Assembly: GCF_010730355.1 (NCBI RefSeq)
Contig: NZ_AP022576.1
Span: forward strand, 4,712,001 to 4,776,000
Direction of reading: 5' to 3'
From: Mycobacterium florentinum
GTDB taxonomy: Bacteria; Actinomycetota; Actinomycetes; Mycobacteriales; Mycobacteriaceae
DNA length: 64,000 nucleotides
Position 1 is the stretch's first letter, and every line of letters begins with the position of its first letter. The position numbers and the translations under genes are program-made. The notes under the pieces are model-generated. The model was not told the DNA's origin. It searched no databases and worked only from the letters and a program-made list of their open reading frames with translations. Positions 45,662 through 54,899 of this stretch are shown piece after piece.

Positions 45662-47640
45662 GCCGGGTTCCCTTCTGCTTCTGGCGCTTCCACGCGCGCT
45701 AACACTGCGCCGACCTCGACTTGCTGGCCGGTGTTGACGTTGAGTTCGGCGAGCACCCCATCGTTGGGTGCACTGATGGTGTGTTCCATCTTCATGGCCT
45801 CCAGCCAGATCAGCGGCTGACCGGTCGTGACGTGCTCACCCACCTGCGCGCCGAGCCGGATGACGTTGCCGGGCATGGGTGCCAGCAGCGACCCCTTCGC
45901 GACGGACGAACCCGGCTCGGGCAACCGGGGGACGGCGTCCAAATGAACCGGCCCGAGCGCCGAGTCGACATAGACGTCGCGGCCGTAGCGGGCGACCGCG
46001 AAGCGACACGCCACGCCGTTGGCGTCGGCCAGCACCACCTCGTCGGGTGCCGACGAGACCAGCTGCACCGGTTCTTCGCCGGCAAGCACCAAACCTGTTC
46101 TGGTGAAGCGATATTCGACCCGCTGCTCGTTATCCTCGTCGTCGGTGTACGTCTTGACTTGGTAGCCCGAGGTCAGGTTGCGCCAGCCGCTGGGGAGCGA
46201 GCCGAACACGGCGGCGGACGCGCGATTGTGCGCGGCCTCGGCAAGGGCCGCGGCGATCGCCGACAAACGCACGACGCCGTCATCGCCCAGCGGCGCCGAC
46301 AGCTGCGCCAGGCCGTGGGTGTCGAAAAACGCGGTGTCGGTCGCACCGTCGAGAAACGCCGGATGCCGTAGCACGTTCACCAACAGATCGCGGTTGGTGC
46401 GCAGCCCGTGCAGCCGGGTCCGGGCCAACGCGTCGGCCAGCACCAGCGCGGCACGACGTCGGGTCGGCGCGTACGAGATGACCTTGGCCAGCATCGGGTC
46501 GTAGTGAATCGACACGACCGATCCGTCGACAATGCCGGAGTCCAGCCGGATTCCGGTGCGCTGCCCCAGCGAGGCGAACTGTGCCCGCGTACCCGGCACG
46601 TCGAAGGTGTGCACCGGCCCGGCCTGCGGTTGCCAGCCACGCGCGGGATCTTCGGCATACAGCCGGGCCTCGATCGAATGCCCCTGGGCGACGGGAGGCT
46701 CGACATCGAGGCGCTCCCCGGCGGCCACCGCGAGCTGCAGTTCGACGAGGTCGAGCCCGGTGGTCTCTTCGGTCACCGGGTGTTCGACCTGCAGCCGGGT
46801 GTTCATCTCCAGGAAGAAGAACTCACCGTCGTCGTCGGCGAGGAACTCCACCGTCCCGGCGCCGGCGTAGCCGATCGCGGTGGCGGCCAGCCGGGCGGCG
46901 TCGAAGAGCTTGGTCCGCATGCCCGGAATGCGTTGCACCAACGGCGAAGGAGCCTCTTCGATGATCTTCTGGTGGCGGCGCTGAATCGAGCATTCCCGTT
47001 CCCCGACGGCCCATACCGTGCCGTGGGTGTCGGCCATCACCTGGACCTCGATGTGGTGGCCGGTGGGCAGATAGCGCTCGCAGAACACGGTCGGATCGCC
47101 GAAGGCGGACTGCGCCTCGCGCTGAGCAGCGGCGACTTCGCCTGCCAAAGCGGATAACTCGCGAACCACCCGCATCCCGCGACCACCGCCACCCGCCGAG
47201 GCCTTGACCAGCACCGGCAGTTGGGCCCGCGTGACCGTTTCGGGGTCGAGCTCGTCGAGCACGGGCACCCCGGCCGACGCCATCAGCTTCTTGGACTCGA
47301 TCTTGGAACCCATCGCCCGTACCGCGTCCACCGGCGGGCCGATCCAGGTCAGGCCCGCGTCCTGGACGGCGGCCGCGAATTCGGCGTTCTCCGAGAGGAA
47401 TCCATAGCCGGGGTGTACGGCGTCGGCGCCCGCGGCCCGCGCGGCGGCGATGACGGCCTCGGCATTCAAGTAGTCATTGGTCTTGGCCAGCCGCACCCGG
47501 GCGTCGGCCTCGGCGACGTGCGGGGCCGCGGCGTCGGGGTCGGTGTAGATCGCGACGGTGCCCAGGCCGAGGCGGCGGCAGGTGGCGAAGACCCGGCGGG
47601 CGATCTCGCCGCGGTTGGCAACCAGCACTCGAGTAACCAT
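45658..47640 (-). CDS. accA2: Biotin-dependent acyl-CoA carboxylase alpha subunit AccA2
   Basis: A 660-aa subunit with a biotin carboxylase domain (MVTRVLVANRGEIARRVF; PGYGFLSENAEFA; ATP-grasp KASAGGGGRGMRVV; ERECSIQRRHQKIIEEAPSP; LEMNTRLQVEHPVTE). A linker/BT region follows, then a C-terminal biotin carrier domain with the attachment site EAMKMEHT. It works with AccD2 to carboxylate an enoyl-CoA such as 3-methylcrotonyl- or geranyl-CoA. The ATG at 47640 lies five bases after the accD2 stop. Length and order match Rv0973c. Confidence 0.95.
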   Translation of the reverse strand: MVTRVLVANRGEIARRVFATCRRLGLGTVAIYTDPDAAAPHVAEADARVRLAKTNDYLNAEAVIAAARAAGADAVHPGYGFLSENAEFAAAVQDAGLTWIGPPVDAVRAMGSKIESKKLMASAGVPVLDELDPETVTRAQLPVLVKASAGGGGRGMRVVRELSALAGEVAAAQREAQSAFGDPTVFCERYLPTGHHIEVQVMADTHGTVWAVGERECSIQRRHQKIIEEAPSPLVQRIPGMRTKLFDAARLAATAIGYAGAGTVEFLADDDGEFFFLEMNTRLQVEHPVTEETTGLDLVELQLAVAAGERLDVEPPVAQGHSIEARLYAEDPARGWQPQAGPVHTFDVPGTRAQFASLGQRTGIRLDSGIVDGSVVSIHYDPMLAKVISYAPTRRRAALVLADALARTRLHGLRTNRDLLVNVLRHPAFLDGATDTAFFDTHGLAQLSAPLGDDGVVRLSAIAAALAEAAHNRASAAVFGSLPSGWRNLTSGYQVKTYTDDEDNEQRVEYRFTRTGLVLAGEEPVQLVSSAPDEVVLADANGVACRFAVARYGRDVYVDSALGPVHLDAVPRLPEPGSSVAKGSLLAPMPGNVIRLGAQVGEHVTTGQPLIWLEAMKMEHTISAPNDGVLAELNVNTGQQVEVGAVLARVEAPEAEGNPA

Positions 47641-47645
47641 GGGGC

Positions 47646-49241
47646 TCACATCCGGAAGACGCCGAAGTTCGACGTCCCCTTGATCGGGCCATTCGCGATG
47701 GCGGACAGACACATTCCCAGTACCGTGCGGGTATCGCGGGGATCGATCACCCCGTCGTCGTAGAGCATCCCGGACAGGACCATCGGCAGCGACTCCGCCT
47801 CGATCTGGCCCTCGACGGCGGCGCGCATCGCGGCGTCGGCGTCCTCGTCGACCTGCTGACCGCGGGCCTCGGCGGCCGCGCGGGCCACGATCGACAGCAC
47901 GCCGGCCAGCTGGACACCGCCCATCACAGCGGATTTGGCGCTGGGCCAGGCGAACAGGAATCGGGGATCGTAGGCGCGTCCGCACATCCCGTAGTGGCCC
48001 GCGCCGTACGACGCGCCGATCAGCAGCGAGATGTGCGGGACGGTCGAGTTGGATACGGCGTTGATCATCATCGACCCGTGTTTGATCATGCCGCCTTCCT
48101 CGTAGTCCTTGCCGACCATGTATCCGGTGGTATTGTGCAAGAACAACAGTGGCGTGTCGTAGCGGTTGGCCAACTGGATGAATTGGGTGGCCTTCTGCGA
48201 TTCCTCGCTGAACAGCACACCGCGGTGGTTGGCCAGAATGCCGATCGGGTAGCCGCACAGCGTCGCCCAGCCGGTCACCAGCGACGAGCCGTACATCGGC
48301 TTGAACTCGTCGAATTCGGAGCCGTCGACGATGCGTGCGATCACGTCGCGCGGGTCGAAGGGGATGCGCAGATCCGACGAGACGATGCCGATCAGTTCCT
48401 CGGCGTCGAACAGCGGCTCGGTCACCGGCCGCGGCGCCGGCCCGAGCTTGCGCCAGTTCAGCCGGTCCACCACGCGGCGCCCGATGCGGATCGCGTCGAG
48501 CTCGTCGACCGCGAAGTAGTCGGCCAGACCCGAAGTGCGGGCGTGCATTTCGGCGCCGCCGAGCGACTCGTCGTCGGATTCCTCGCCGGTGGCCATCTTC
48601 ACCAGCGGGGGACCGGCCAAAAACACCTTGGAGCGTTCCTTGATCATCACAACGTGATCGGACATACCGGGGATGTAGGCACCGCCGGCCGTGGAGTTCC
48701 CGAAGACCAGCGCGATGGTCGGAATGCCGGCCGCCGACAGCCGGGTCAGGTCGCGGAACATCTGCCCGCCCGGGATGAAGATCTCCTTCTGGGTGGGCAG
48801 GTCCGCACCACCGGACTCCACCAGCGAGATCACCGGTAGCCGGTTCTGTAGCGCAATCTGGTTGGCCCGCAAGATCTTCTTCAGCGTCCAGGGGTTGCTG
48901 GTGCCGCCCTTGACGGTCGGGTCGTTGGCGACGATCAGGCACTCCACATCCTCGACGGCGCCGATGCCGACCACCACGCTGGCGCCCAGGGTGAAGGAAC
49001 TGCCGTAGGCGGCCAGCGGGCTCAGCTCGAGGAACGGCGAATCCGGGTCGACCAGCAGCTCGATGCGCTCGCGTGCGGTGAGCTTGCCGCGGGCGTGGTG
49101 GCGCTCGGTGTATTTCGCGCCGCCGCCGGCCAGCGCCTTGCCGTGCTCGGCGTCGATCTCGGCGAGCTTGGCGATCATGGTCTCGGCCGCGTCGGCGTAG
49201 GTATCGGCCTTCGGGTCGAGGGTGGACTGCAATACCGTCAC
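47646..49241 (-). CDS. accD2: Acyl-CoA carboxylase beta subunit AccD2
   Basis: A 531-aa carboxyltransferase subunit. It has HHARGKLTARERIELLVDP, FLELSPLAAY, CLIVANDPTVKGGTSNPWTLKK, a first oxyanion region FGNSTAGGAYIPGMSDH, and FLHNTTGYMVGKDYEEGGMIKHG with IGASYGAGHYGMCGRAYDP. That set is typical of methylcrotonyl/geranyl-CoA carboxylases rather than acetyl/propionyl-CoA carboxylases. The GTG at 49241 overlaps the fadE13 stop (GTGA). It pairs with AccA2 downstream. Confidence 0.94.
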   Translation of the reverse strand: MTVLQSTLDPKADTYADAAETMIAKLAEIDAEHGKALAGGGAKYTERHHARGKLTARERIELLVDPDSPFLELSPLAAYGSSFTLGASVVVGIGAVEDVECLIVANDPTVKGGTSNPWTLKKILRANQIALQNRLPVISLVESGGADLPTQKEIFIPGGQMFRDLTRLSAAGIPTIALVFGNSTAGGAYIPGMSDHVVMIKERSKVFLAGPPLVKMATGEESDDESLGGAEMHARTSGLADYFAVDELDAIRIGRRVVDRLNWRKLGPAPRPVTEPLFDAEELIGIVSSDLRIPFDPRDVIARIVDGSEFDEFKPMYGSSLVTGWATLCGYPIGILANHRGVLFSEESQKATQFIQLANRYDTPLLFLHNTTGYMVGKDYEEGGMIKHGSMMINAVSNSTVPHISLLIGASYGAGHYGMCGRAYDPRFLFAWPSAKSAVMGGVQLAGVLSIVARAAAEARGQQVDEDADAAMRAAVEGQIEAESLPMVLSGMLYDDGVIDPRDTRTVLGMCLSAIANGPIKGTSNFGVFRM

Positions 49242-50386
49242 GATTGATACCCCAGGAGTTTGGCGGACAGCGCGGTCAGAATTTCGGTGGTACCTCCGCC
49301 GATACCGAGGATGCGCATGTCCCGGTATTGGCGTTCGACTTCGGATTCGGCCATGTAGCCCATGCCGCCGAAAAGCTGAACGGCTTGATTGGCCACCCAT
49401 TCGCCGGCCTCGACGGCGGTGTTCTTGGCGAAGCACACCTGCGGGATCAGATCCGTTTCACCGGCGAGCTGGCGTTCCACCACGTTGCGCGAGTAGACCC
49501 GGGCGACGTCGATGCGCCGGGCCATCTCGGCCAGGGTGTTCTGCACCGACTGGCGGGAGATCAGGGGGCGGCCGAACGTCTCGCGGTCACGGCACCAAGC
49601 CGCGGTGATGTCCAGGCACCGCTGCGCACTCGAATACGCCTGTGCGGCAAGGCCGATCCGCTCGGAAACGAACGCCTGCGCGATCTGAGCGAACCCGCTG
49701 TTCTCGGCGCCGACCAGGTTGGCCACCGGGACCCTTGTGTCGACGTAGGAAAGTTCGGCGGTGTCCGAGGAGCGCCAGCCCATCTTGTCCAGCTTGCGGC
49801 TCACCTCGAAGCCGGGTGTGCCCTTTTCCACCACGAGCAGCGAAACCCCCGCTGCGCCAGGGCCTCCGGTGCGCACCGCGGTGACGACATAGTCGGCGCG
49901 GACCCCGGAGGTGATGTAGGTCTTGGCGCCGTTGACCAGATAGTGGTCGCCATCGCGCACGGCGCTGGTGCGCAAGTGCCCGACATCCGAACCGCCGCCG
50001 GGCTCGGTGATGGCCAGCGATCCGATCTTCTCGCCGGCCAGCGTCGGCCGGACGAACTCCTCGATCAGCCGCTGATCGCCGGAGGCGATCATGTGCGGCA
50101 CCGCGATGCCACAGGTGAACAGCGACGCGAAAACGCCGCCCGGTCCACCGGCCTGGTGAAACTCCTCGCAGATGAGCACCGCGTCGGCGCCGTCGCCGCC
50201 ACCGCCGCCGACCGCTTCGGGCAGTCCCGCGCCCAGCAGCCCGGCCGCCCCCGCGCGCCGATGCAACTCGCGCGGCAGATCGCCGGTTCGTTCCCACTCG
50301 TCGACGTGCGGCAGGATCTCGCGTTCGGTGAACGCGCGCACCGTCTTTCGCAGTTGCTCGCGTTCCGGGGTGGTCCAAATACTCAT
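49238..50386 (-). CDS. fadE13: Acyl-CoA dehydrogenase FadE13
   Basis: A 382-aa acyl-CoA dehydrogenase: GLPEAVGGGGGDGADAVL, SLAITEPGGGSDVGHLRTSA, NGAKTYITSGVRADYVV, and the C-terminal FGGMGYMAESEVERQYRDMRILGIGGGTTEIL. That last segment is a strong match to citronellyl-CoA or isovaleryl-type dehydrogenases. Length equals that of Mtb FadE13. The ATG at 50386 overlaps the stop of the AtuA-like gene. It is expected to supply the unsaturated substrate for AccA2-AccD2. Confidence 0.94.
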   Translation of the reverse strand: MSIWTTPEREQLRKTVRAFTEREILPHVDEWERTGDLPRELHRRAGAAGLLGAGLPEAVGGGGGDGADAVLICEEFHQAGGPGGVFASLFTCGIAVPHMIASGDQRLIEEFVRPTLAGEKIGSLAITEPGGGSDVGHLRTSAVRDGDHYLVNGAKTYITSGVRADYVVTAVRTGGPGAAGVSLLVVEKGTPGFEVSRKLDKMGWRSSDTAELSYVDTRVPVANLVGAENSGFAQIAQAFVSERIGLAAQAYSSAQRCLDITAAWCRDRETFGRPLISRQSVQNTLAEMARRIDVARVYSRNVVERQLAGETDLIPQVCFAKNTAVEAGEWVANQAVQLFGGMGYMAESEVERQYRDMRILGIGGGTTEILTALSAKLLGYQS

Positions 50387-52095
50387 AGCAGGCTTTCCGG
50401 GATGTCGACGTGGCGGCTGCGCAGCCATTCGCCCAGCCCCTTGGCCTGGGGATCGAACCGCGCCTGGTAGGCGACGCCCTGGCCGAGGATGCCCTCGATC
50501 ACGAAGTTCACCGCGCGCAGGTTGGGCAACACGTGCCGGGTGACATCGCAGTCCGCGGCCTCGGGCAGTAGTTCCTTGAGCAGCTCGACGGTCAATGTGT
50601 TGGCCAGCCAGCGCCATTGGTCCTCGGTACGCACCCAGACGCCGACGTTGGCCGAGCCGCCCTTGTCGCCGCTGCGGGCGCCCGCGATGCGGCCCAGCGG
50701 TGCGCGCCGGGTCGGGCCGTCGGGCAACGGTTCCGGCAACGCCGGTTCAGCAGCGGGCGATAACTCCAAAGTGTCGGTGGAGCAGGGGATATCGATGCGG
50801 GTGCCGTCGCTGTGCACCGCGACGTGCGGCACGGTGGCGGCATCGACGTAGCCCGCGCTGAAGACGCCGTAAACCTGACCGTCGCCGGGCGGGGCGGTGA
50901 TGTGGAAGCCCGGGTAGCTGGCGAGCGCCAATTCGACCGCCGCAGAGGAGAACTGGCGTCCGACATTGGCGGGGTCGGGGTCGCGGACCACGCAGTGCAG
51001 TAGCGCGCTGGCGGCTTCCTCGGTGTCGGCGTCGGGGTGATCGGTGCGGGCCAGCGACCACTGCAGCTCCGCGGGTTTGACGGTGAGCTCGGCCTCGAGT
51101 TGGCGGCGCACCAATTCGGCCTTGGCCTCGATGTCCAGCCCGGTCAGTACGAACGTCATCGCATTGCGGAATCCGCCGATGCTGTTCAGCGACACCTTCA
51201 GCGTGGGCGGCGGCGGCTCACCGACCACACCGCTGATGCGCACCCGGTCGGCGCCGTCGGACGAGAGCTCGACGGTGTCCATCCGCGCCGTGACGTCCGG
51301 GTTGGCGTAGCGGGCGCCGGTGATCTCGTAGAGCAGTTGCGCGGTGACGGTGTCGATACTGACCAGCCCGCCGGTGCCGGGGTGCTTGGTGATCACCGAT
51401 GACCCGTCGGCGTTGACCTCGGCCAGCGGGAAGCCGGCGTAGGACAGGTCGGGGACTTCGGTGAAGAACGCGTAGTTGCCGCCGGTGGCCTGCACGCCGC
51501 ATTCGATGACGTGTCCGGCGACCACGGCGCCGGCGAGCTCGTTGTAGTCGGTGCGGCCCCAGCCGAAGTGGGCGGCCGCCGCCCCGACGATCACTGAGGC
51601 GTCGGTGACCCGGCCGGTGACGACGATGTCGGCGCCGTCGGCCAGGCAGTCGACGATGCCCCACGCGCCCAGGTAGGCGTTGGCGGTCAGCGGCGTGCCC
51701 AGCCCGAGTTCGGCCGCGCGGGGTTGTAGGTCGTCGCCCTCGACGTGGGCGACCCGGGCGGCGATGCCGAGGCGTTCGGTCAGGGCGCGGATCGCGTCGG
51801 CCAGCCCGGCGGGGTTGAGGCCGCCGGCGTTGGCGACGATGCGTACCCCGCGGTCGCGGGCTTCGCCGAGGCAGTCCTCGAGCTGGGTCAGGAAGGTCTT
51901 GGCGTAGCCGCGCTCGGGGTGTTTCATCCGGTCGCGGCCCAGGATCAGCATGGTGAGCTCGGCCAGGTAATCGCCGGTGAGGTAGTCGACGTCGCCGCCG
52001 GTCAGCATCTCGCGCATCGCCGCGAGCCGGTCGCCGTAGAACCCCGAGCAGTTCGCGATCCGGACAGCACCGGACCGGCCGGAACCAGAGGCCAT
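50383..52095 (-). CDS. AtuA-family (DUF1446) acyl-CoA metabolism protein (Rv0976c-like)
   Basis: A 570-aa protein, first gene of the operon. The N-terminal domain (about 1-430) is the acyclic terpene utilisation family AtuA/DUF1446: NCSGFYGDRLAAMREML, YLTGDYLAELTMLILGRDR, IVANAGGLNPAGL, TANAYLGAWGIVDCL and DIVVTGRVTDASVIVG. The C-terminal region (about 450-570) is the AtuA-like ferredoxin-fold domain ARSGDKGGSANVGVWVR. In Pseudomonas AtuA is needed for citronellol and geraniol use, its exact reaction being unclear. The ATG at 52095 has GGAGG upstream, and a dyad lies in the promoter. Confidence 0.86.
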   Translation of the reverse strand: MASGSGRSGAVRIANCSGFYGDRLAAMREMLTGGDVDYLTGDYLAELTMLILGRDRMKHPERGYAKTFLTQLEDCLGEARDRGVRIVANAGGLNPAGLADAIRALTERLGIAARVAHVEGDDLQPRAAELGLGTPLTANAYLGAWGIVDCLADGADIVVTGRVTDASVIVGAAAAHFGWGRTDYNELAGAVVAGHVIECGVQATGGNYAFFTEVPDLSYAGFPLAEVNADGSSVITKHPGTGGLVSIDTVTAQLLYEITGARYANPDVTARMDTVELSSDGADRVRISGVVGEPPPPTLKVSLNSIGGFRNAMTFVLTGLDIEAKAELVRRQLEAELTVKPAELQWSLARTDHPDADTEEAASALLHCVVRDPDPANVGRQFSSAAVELALASYPGFHITAPPGDGQVYGVFSAGYVDAATVPHVAVHSDGTRIDIPCSTDTLELSPAAEPALPEPLPDGPTRRAPLGRIAGARSGDKGGSANVGVWVRTEDQWRWLANTLTVELLKELLPEAADCDVTRHVLPNLRAVNFVIEGILGQGVAYQARFDPQAKGLGEWLRSRHVDIPESLL

Positions 52096-52133
52096 TGGCG
52101 TCCTCCATTCAGGAATTGCCGGTGCTCAACCAA

Positions 52134-52153
52134 CCAACCACCCGGTAGGTTAG
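52134..52153. promoter_or_regulatory. Candidate operator of the AtuA/FadE13/AccD2A2 operon
   Basis: CCAACCACCCGGTAGGTTAG is a near-palindrome: 7 of 10 base pairs of the ideal dyad are kept, with AACC and GGTT as outer halves. It lies 39 bp before the operon start, where a TetR-type repressor would act. Confidence 0.4.
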
Positions 52154-52344
52154 CGGGTACCGCCGGTGTCACGTCAAGGATGCCCGTCTGGGCGCCGGTG
52201 TCATAGCCGCGCAGGCCGCACGGCCCGTTTTGGCCACCAAGCAGGTCACCGACTATTCTTGGGAGCAATCGTCGCCGTCGGCCGTAGAGGCCCATGCCGT
52301 GCGACGCACGACCCGAAACCCCACACGAGGAGTAAGGCCCGACC

Positions 52345-52518
52345 ATGGCCACACCCAAGCGCAGGATGTCGCGCTCGAACACCCGTAGCCGCCGCTCGCA
52401 GTGGAAGGCCGAAAAGACCGAGCTCGTCGGTGTGACCGTGGCCGGCCAGAAGCACAAGGTGCCGCGTCGACTGCTCAAGGCGGCTCGCCTTGGCCTGATC
52501 GATCTAGACCGACGCTAA
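52345..52518 (+). CDS. rpmF: 50S ribosomal protein L32
   Basis: A 57-aa ribosomal protein, beginning [20 protein letters not shown] and ending [15 protein letters not shown]. It has no cysteine pairs, so this is a zinc-free L32. AGGAG-like sequence precedes the ATG at 52345. The gene is short and stands between the catabolic operon (divergent) and mprA. In Mtb the equivalent is at Rv0979A. Confidence 0.93.
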   Translation: MATPKRRMSRSNTRSRRSQWKAEKTELVGVTVAGQKHKVPRRLLKAARLGLIDLDRR

Positions 52519-52541
52519 TCTCGGCAAATACCCGGCGCGCC

Positions 52542-52559
52542 TCTCAGGCCGCTCTCAGG
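52542..52559 (+). promoter_or_regulatory. MprA box upstream of mprA
   Basis: Two direct repeats TCTCAGG at 52542-52548 and 52553-52559, 11 bp apart (one helical turn), 17 bp before the mprA start. MprA is known to bind paired TCTCAG-type repeats and to autoregulate its gene. Confidence 0.78.
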
Positions 52560-52575
52560 CCCTAGGACGAAACTA

Positions 52576-53265
52576 GTGGCCGTGCGCATTCTTGTCGTCG
52601 ATGACGATCGCGCGGTCCGCGAATCGCTGCGCAGATCGCTTTCCTTCAACGGCTACTCCGTCGAGTTGGCCAATGACGGTGTTGAGGCTCTCGAAGCGAT
52701 CGCCAGCGAGCGTCCCGACGCGGTCGTGCTCGACGTGATGATGCCGCGCCTCGACGGTCTCGAGGTCTGCCGCCAACTGCGCAGCACCGGCGACGACCTG
52801 CCGATCCTGGTGCTGACCGCCCGCGATTCGGTGTCCGAACGGGTCGCCGGCCTGGATGCCGGCGCGGACGACTACCTGCCCAAGCCGTTCGCCCTCGAGG
52901 AGCTGCTGGCCCGGATGCGGGCACTGCTGCGCCGCACCAAGCCCGAGGACGCCGAGTCGGTCGCCATGACGTTCTCCGATCTGGCCCTGGACCCGGTGAC
53001 CCGTGAGGTCACCCGTGGGCATCGCCGGATCAGCCTGACCCGGACCGAATTCGCGCTGCTGGAGATGCTGATCGCCAATCCGCGCCGGGTGCTCACCCGA
53101 AGCCGCATTCTCGAGGAGGTGTGGGGATTCGACTTCCCCACCTCGGGCAATGCGCTGGAGGTCTACGTCGGGTACCTGCGCCGCAAAACCGAAGCCGACG
53201 GTGAGCCGCGCCTGATCCACACGGTGCGCGGCGTCGGCTACGTCCTCCGGGAGACGCCGCCCTGA
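52576..53265 (+). CDS. mprA: Response regulator MprA
   Basis: A 229-aa OmpR/PhoB-type regulator of envelope stress and persistence. The receiver domain has VVDDDR, the phosphorylated Asp53 in [11 protein letters not shown], the switch Thr in LVLTARDS and Lys in LPKPFALEE. The winged-helix DNA-binding domain (about 130-229) has [26 protein letters not shown] and VYVGYLRRK. The GTG start at 52576 follows an MprA box. The last base of its stop is the first of the mprB ATG (TGATG). It controls sigE, sigB and pepD in Mtb. Confidence 0.96.
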   Translation: MAVRILVVDDDRAVRESLRRSLSFNGYSVELANDGVEALEAIASERPDAVVLDVMMPRLDGLEVCRQLRSTGDDLPILVLTARDSVSERVAGLDAGADDYLPKPFALEELLARMRALLRRTKPEDAESVAMTFSDLALDPVTREVTRGHRRISLTRTEFALLEMLIANPRRVLTRSRILEEVWGFDFPTSGNALEVYVGYLRRKTEADGEPRLIHTVRGVGYVLRETPP

Positions 53266-54824
53266 TGATCCGGTTCCACCGACGTCGGCGCGCACCACTG
53301 CGAGCCCCGAGTTCGTTGTCGCTGCGGTGGCGGGTGATGTTGCTGGCGATGTCGATGGTGGCGATGGTTGTCGTGTTGATGGCGTTCGCCGTCTATGCGG
53401 TGATCGCGGCCGCGCTCTACAGCGACATCGACAACCAGCTGGACAGCCGAGCCCAGCTGCTGATTGCCAGCGGTTCGCTGGCCGCCGACCCGGCCAAGGC
53501 CATCGAGGGCACCGCGTATTCGGACGTCAACGCGATGCTGGTGAACCCGGGCCACTCGATTTACACCGCCCAGCAGCCGGGCCAGACCCTGCCGGTCGAT
53601 GCGCCGGAGAAGGCGGTCATTCGCGGCGACTTGTTCATGTCCCGGCGCACCGCTGCCGACCAGCGGATCCTGGCGATCCACCTGCCCAACGGCAGTTCGC
53701 TGCTGATCTCCAAGAGCCTGCGGCCCACCGAGGCGGTGATGACCAAACTGCGCTGGGTGCTGCTGATCGTCGGCGGCATCGGGGTCGCGGTCGCCGCGGT
53801 GGCCGGCGGCATGGTCACCCGGGCGGGACTGCGGCCGGTCGCCCGGCTGACCGAAGCAGCCGAGCGGGTGGCTCGCACCGACGACCTGCGGCCGATCCCG
53901 GTGTTCGGAAGCGACGAATTGGCAAGGCTCACTGAGGCATTCAACTTGATGCTGCGAGCACTCGCCGAGTCCCGGGAGCGCCAAGCGCGGCTGGTCACCG
54001 ACGCCGGACACGAACTGCGCACCCCGCTGACGTCGCTGCGGACCAACGTCGAACTCTTGATGGCGTCCATGGAACCGGGCGCGCCGCGGCTGCCCGAGCA
54101 GGAGATGGTCGACCTGCGTTCGGATGTGCTGGCGCAGATCGAGGAATTGTCCACTCTGGTAGGCGATTTGGTGGACCTCACCCGGGACGACGCCGGCCAG
54201 GTGGTGCACGAGCCCGTCGACATGTCCGAGGTGATCGACCGCAGCCTGGAACGAGTCAGGCGGCGGCGCAACGACATTCACTTCGACGTCGACGTGATTG
54301 GCTGGCAGGTCTACGGCGACAACGCCGGGCTGTCGCGGGCGGCGCTCAACCTGATGGACAACGCCGCCAAATGGAGTCCGCCGGGTGCCCACGTCGGTGT
54401 GCGGATGCGCCAGCTCGACCCGTCGCACGCCGAGCTGATCGTCTCCGACTTCGGCCCGGGGATCCCGCCCCACGAGCGACGCCTGGTGTTCGAGCGGTTC
54501 TACCGGTCGACGACGGCGCGGGCCTTGCCCGGTTCGGGGCTGGGGTTGGCCATCGTCAAGCAGGTGGTGCTCAACCACGGTGGACTGCTGCGCGTCGAAG
54601 ACACCGTTTCGGGAGGACATCCTCCGGGAACATCGATTTACGTGCTGCTGCCCGGCCGGCCACTGCCGGTTTCGACGTATCCGACGGCCGGGACCGAGAC
54701 GGGGGCCGACGCCACCGGCCAGGCAACGACGGACCCCGCCGTTCCGGTGGGTGCCGATCCGGCGAACTCTCGGGAAGCGGCGAACGTTATCTCAGTGGAC
54801 TCTCAGTCCGCACGCGCAAGGTAG
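53265..54824 (+). CDS. mprB: Sensor histidine kinase MprB
   Basis: A 519-aa membrane sensor kinase/phosphatase for MprA. Membrane helix 1 lies at about 23-50, an extracytoplasmic loop at 51-160 and helix 2 at 162-185, followed by HAMP (about 186-240). His249 in DAGHELRTPLTSLR is the phosphorylation site. The ATPase domain has NLMDNAAKWS (N-box), DFGPGIPPHER (G1) and GSGLGLAIVKQVV (G2). The C-terminal 40 residues are Thr/Ala-rich and disordered, longer than in Mtb MprB (504 aa, from memory). A second MprA box overlaps the 3' end of the gene. Confidence 0.95.
   Translation: MIRFHRRRRAPLRAPSSLSLRWRVMLLAMSMVAMVVVLMAFAVYAVIAAALYSDIDNQLDSRAQLLIASGSLAADPAKAIEGTAYSDVNAMLVNPGHSIYTAQQPGQTLPVDAPEKAVIRGDLFMSRRTAADQRILAIHLPNGSSLLISKSLRPTEAVMTKLRWVLLIVGGIGVAVAAVAGGMVTRAGLRPVARLTEAAERVARTDDLRPIPVFGSDELARLTEAFNLMLRALAESRERQARLVTDAGHELRTPLTSLRTNVELLMASMEPGAPRLPEQEMVDLRSDVLAQIEELSTLVGDLVDLTRDDAGQVVHEPVDMSEVIDRSLERVRRRRNDIHFDVDVIGWQVYGDNAGLSRAALNLMDNAAKWSPPGAHVGVRMRQLDPSHAELIVSDFGPGIPPHERRLVFERFYRSTTARALPGSGLGLAIVKQVVLNHGGLLRVEDTVSGGHPPGTSIYVLLPGRPLPVSTYPTAGTETGADATGQATTDPAVPVGADPANSREAANVISVDSQSARAR
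54790..54807 (+). promoter_or_regulatory. MprA box upstream of pepD, inside the mprB 3' end
   Basis: Direct repeats TCTCAGT at 54790-54796 and 54801-54807, with the same 11-bp period as at 52542. It lies 93 bp before the pepD ATG, within the last codons of mprB, giving pepD its own MprA-controlled promoter. Confidence 0.78.
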
Positions 54825-54899
54825 ATGCAGATAGTGTTGACAATCGAGCCAAGTCGAGCTCGATAGCACCCCCATTTAGAGGAAGAGCGACTTAGCGAC

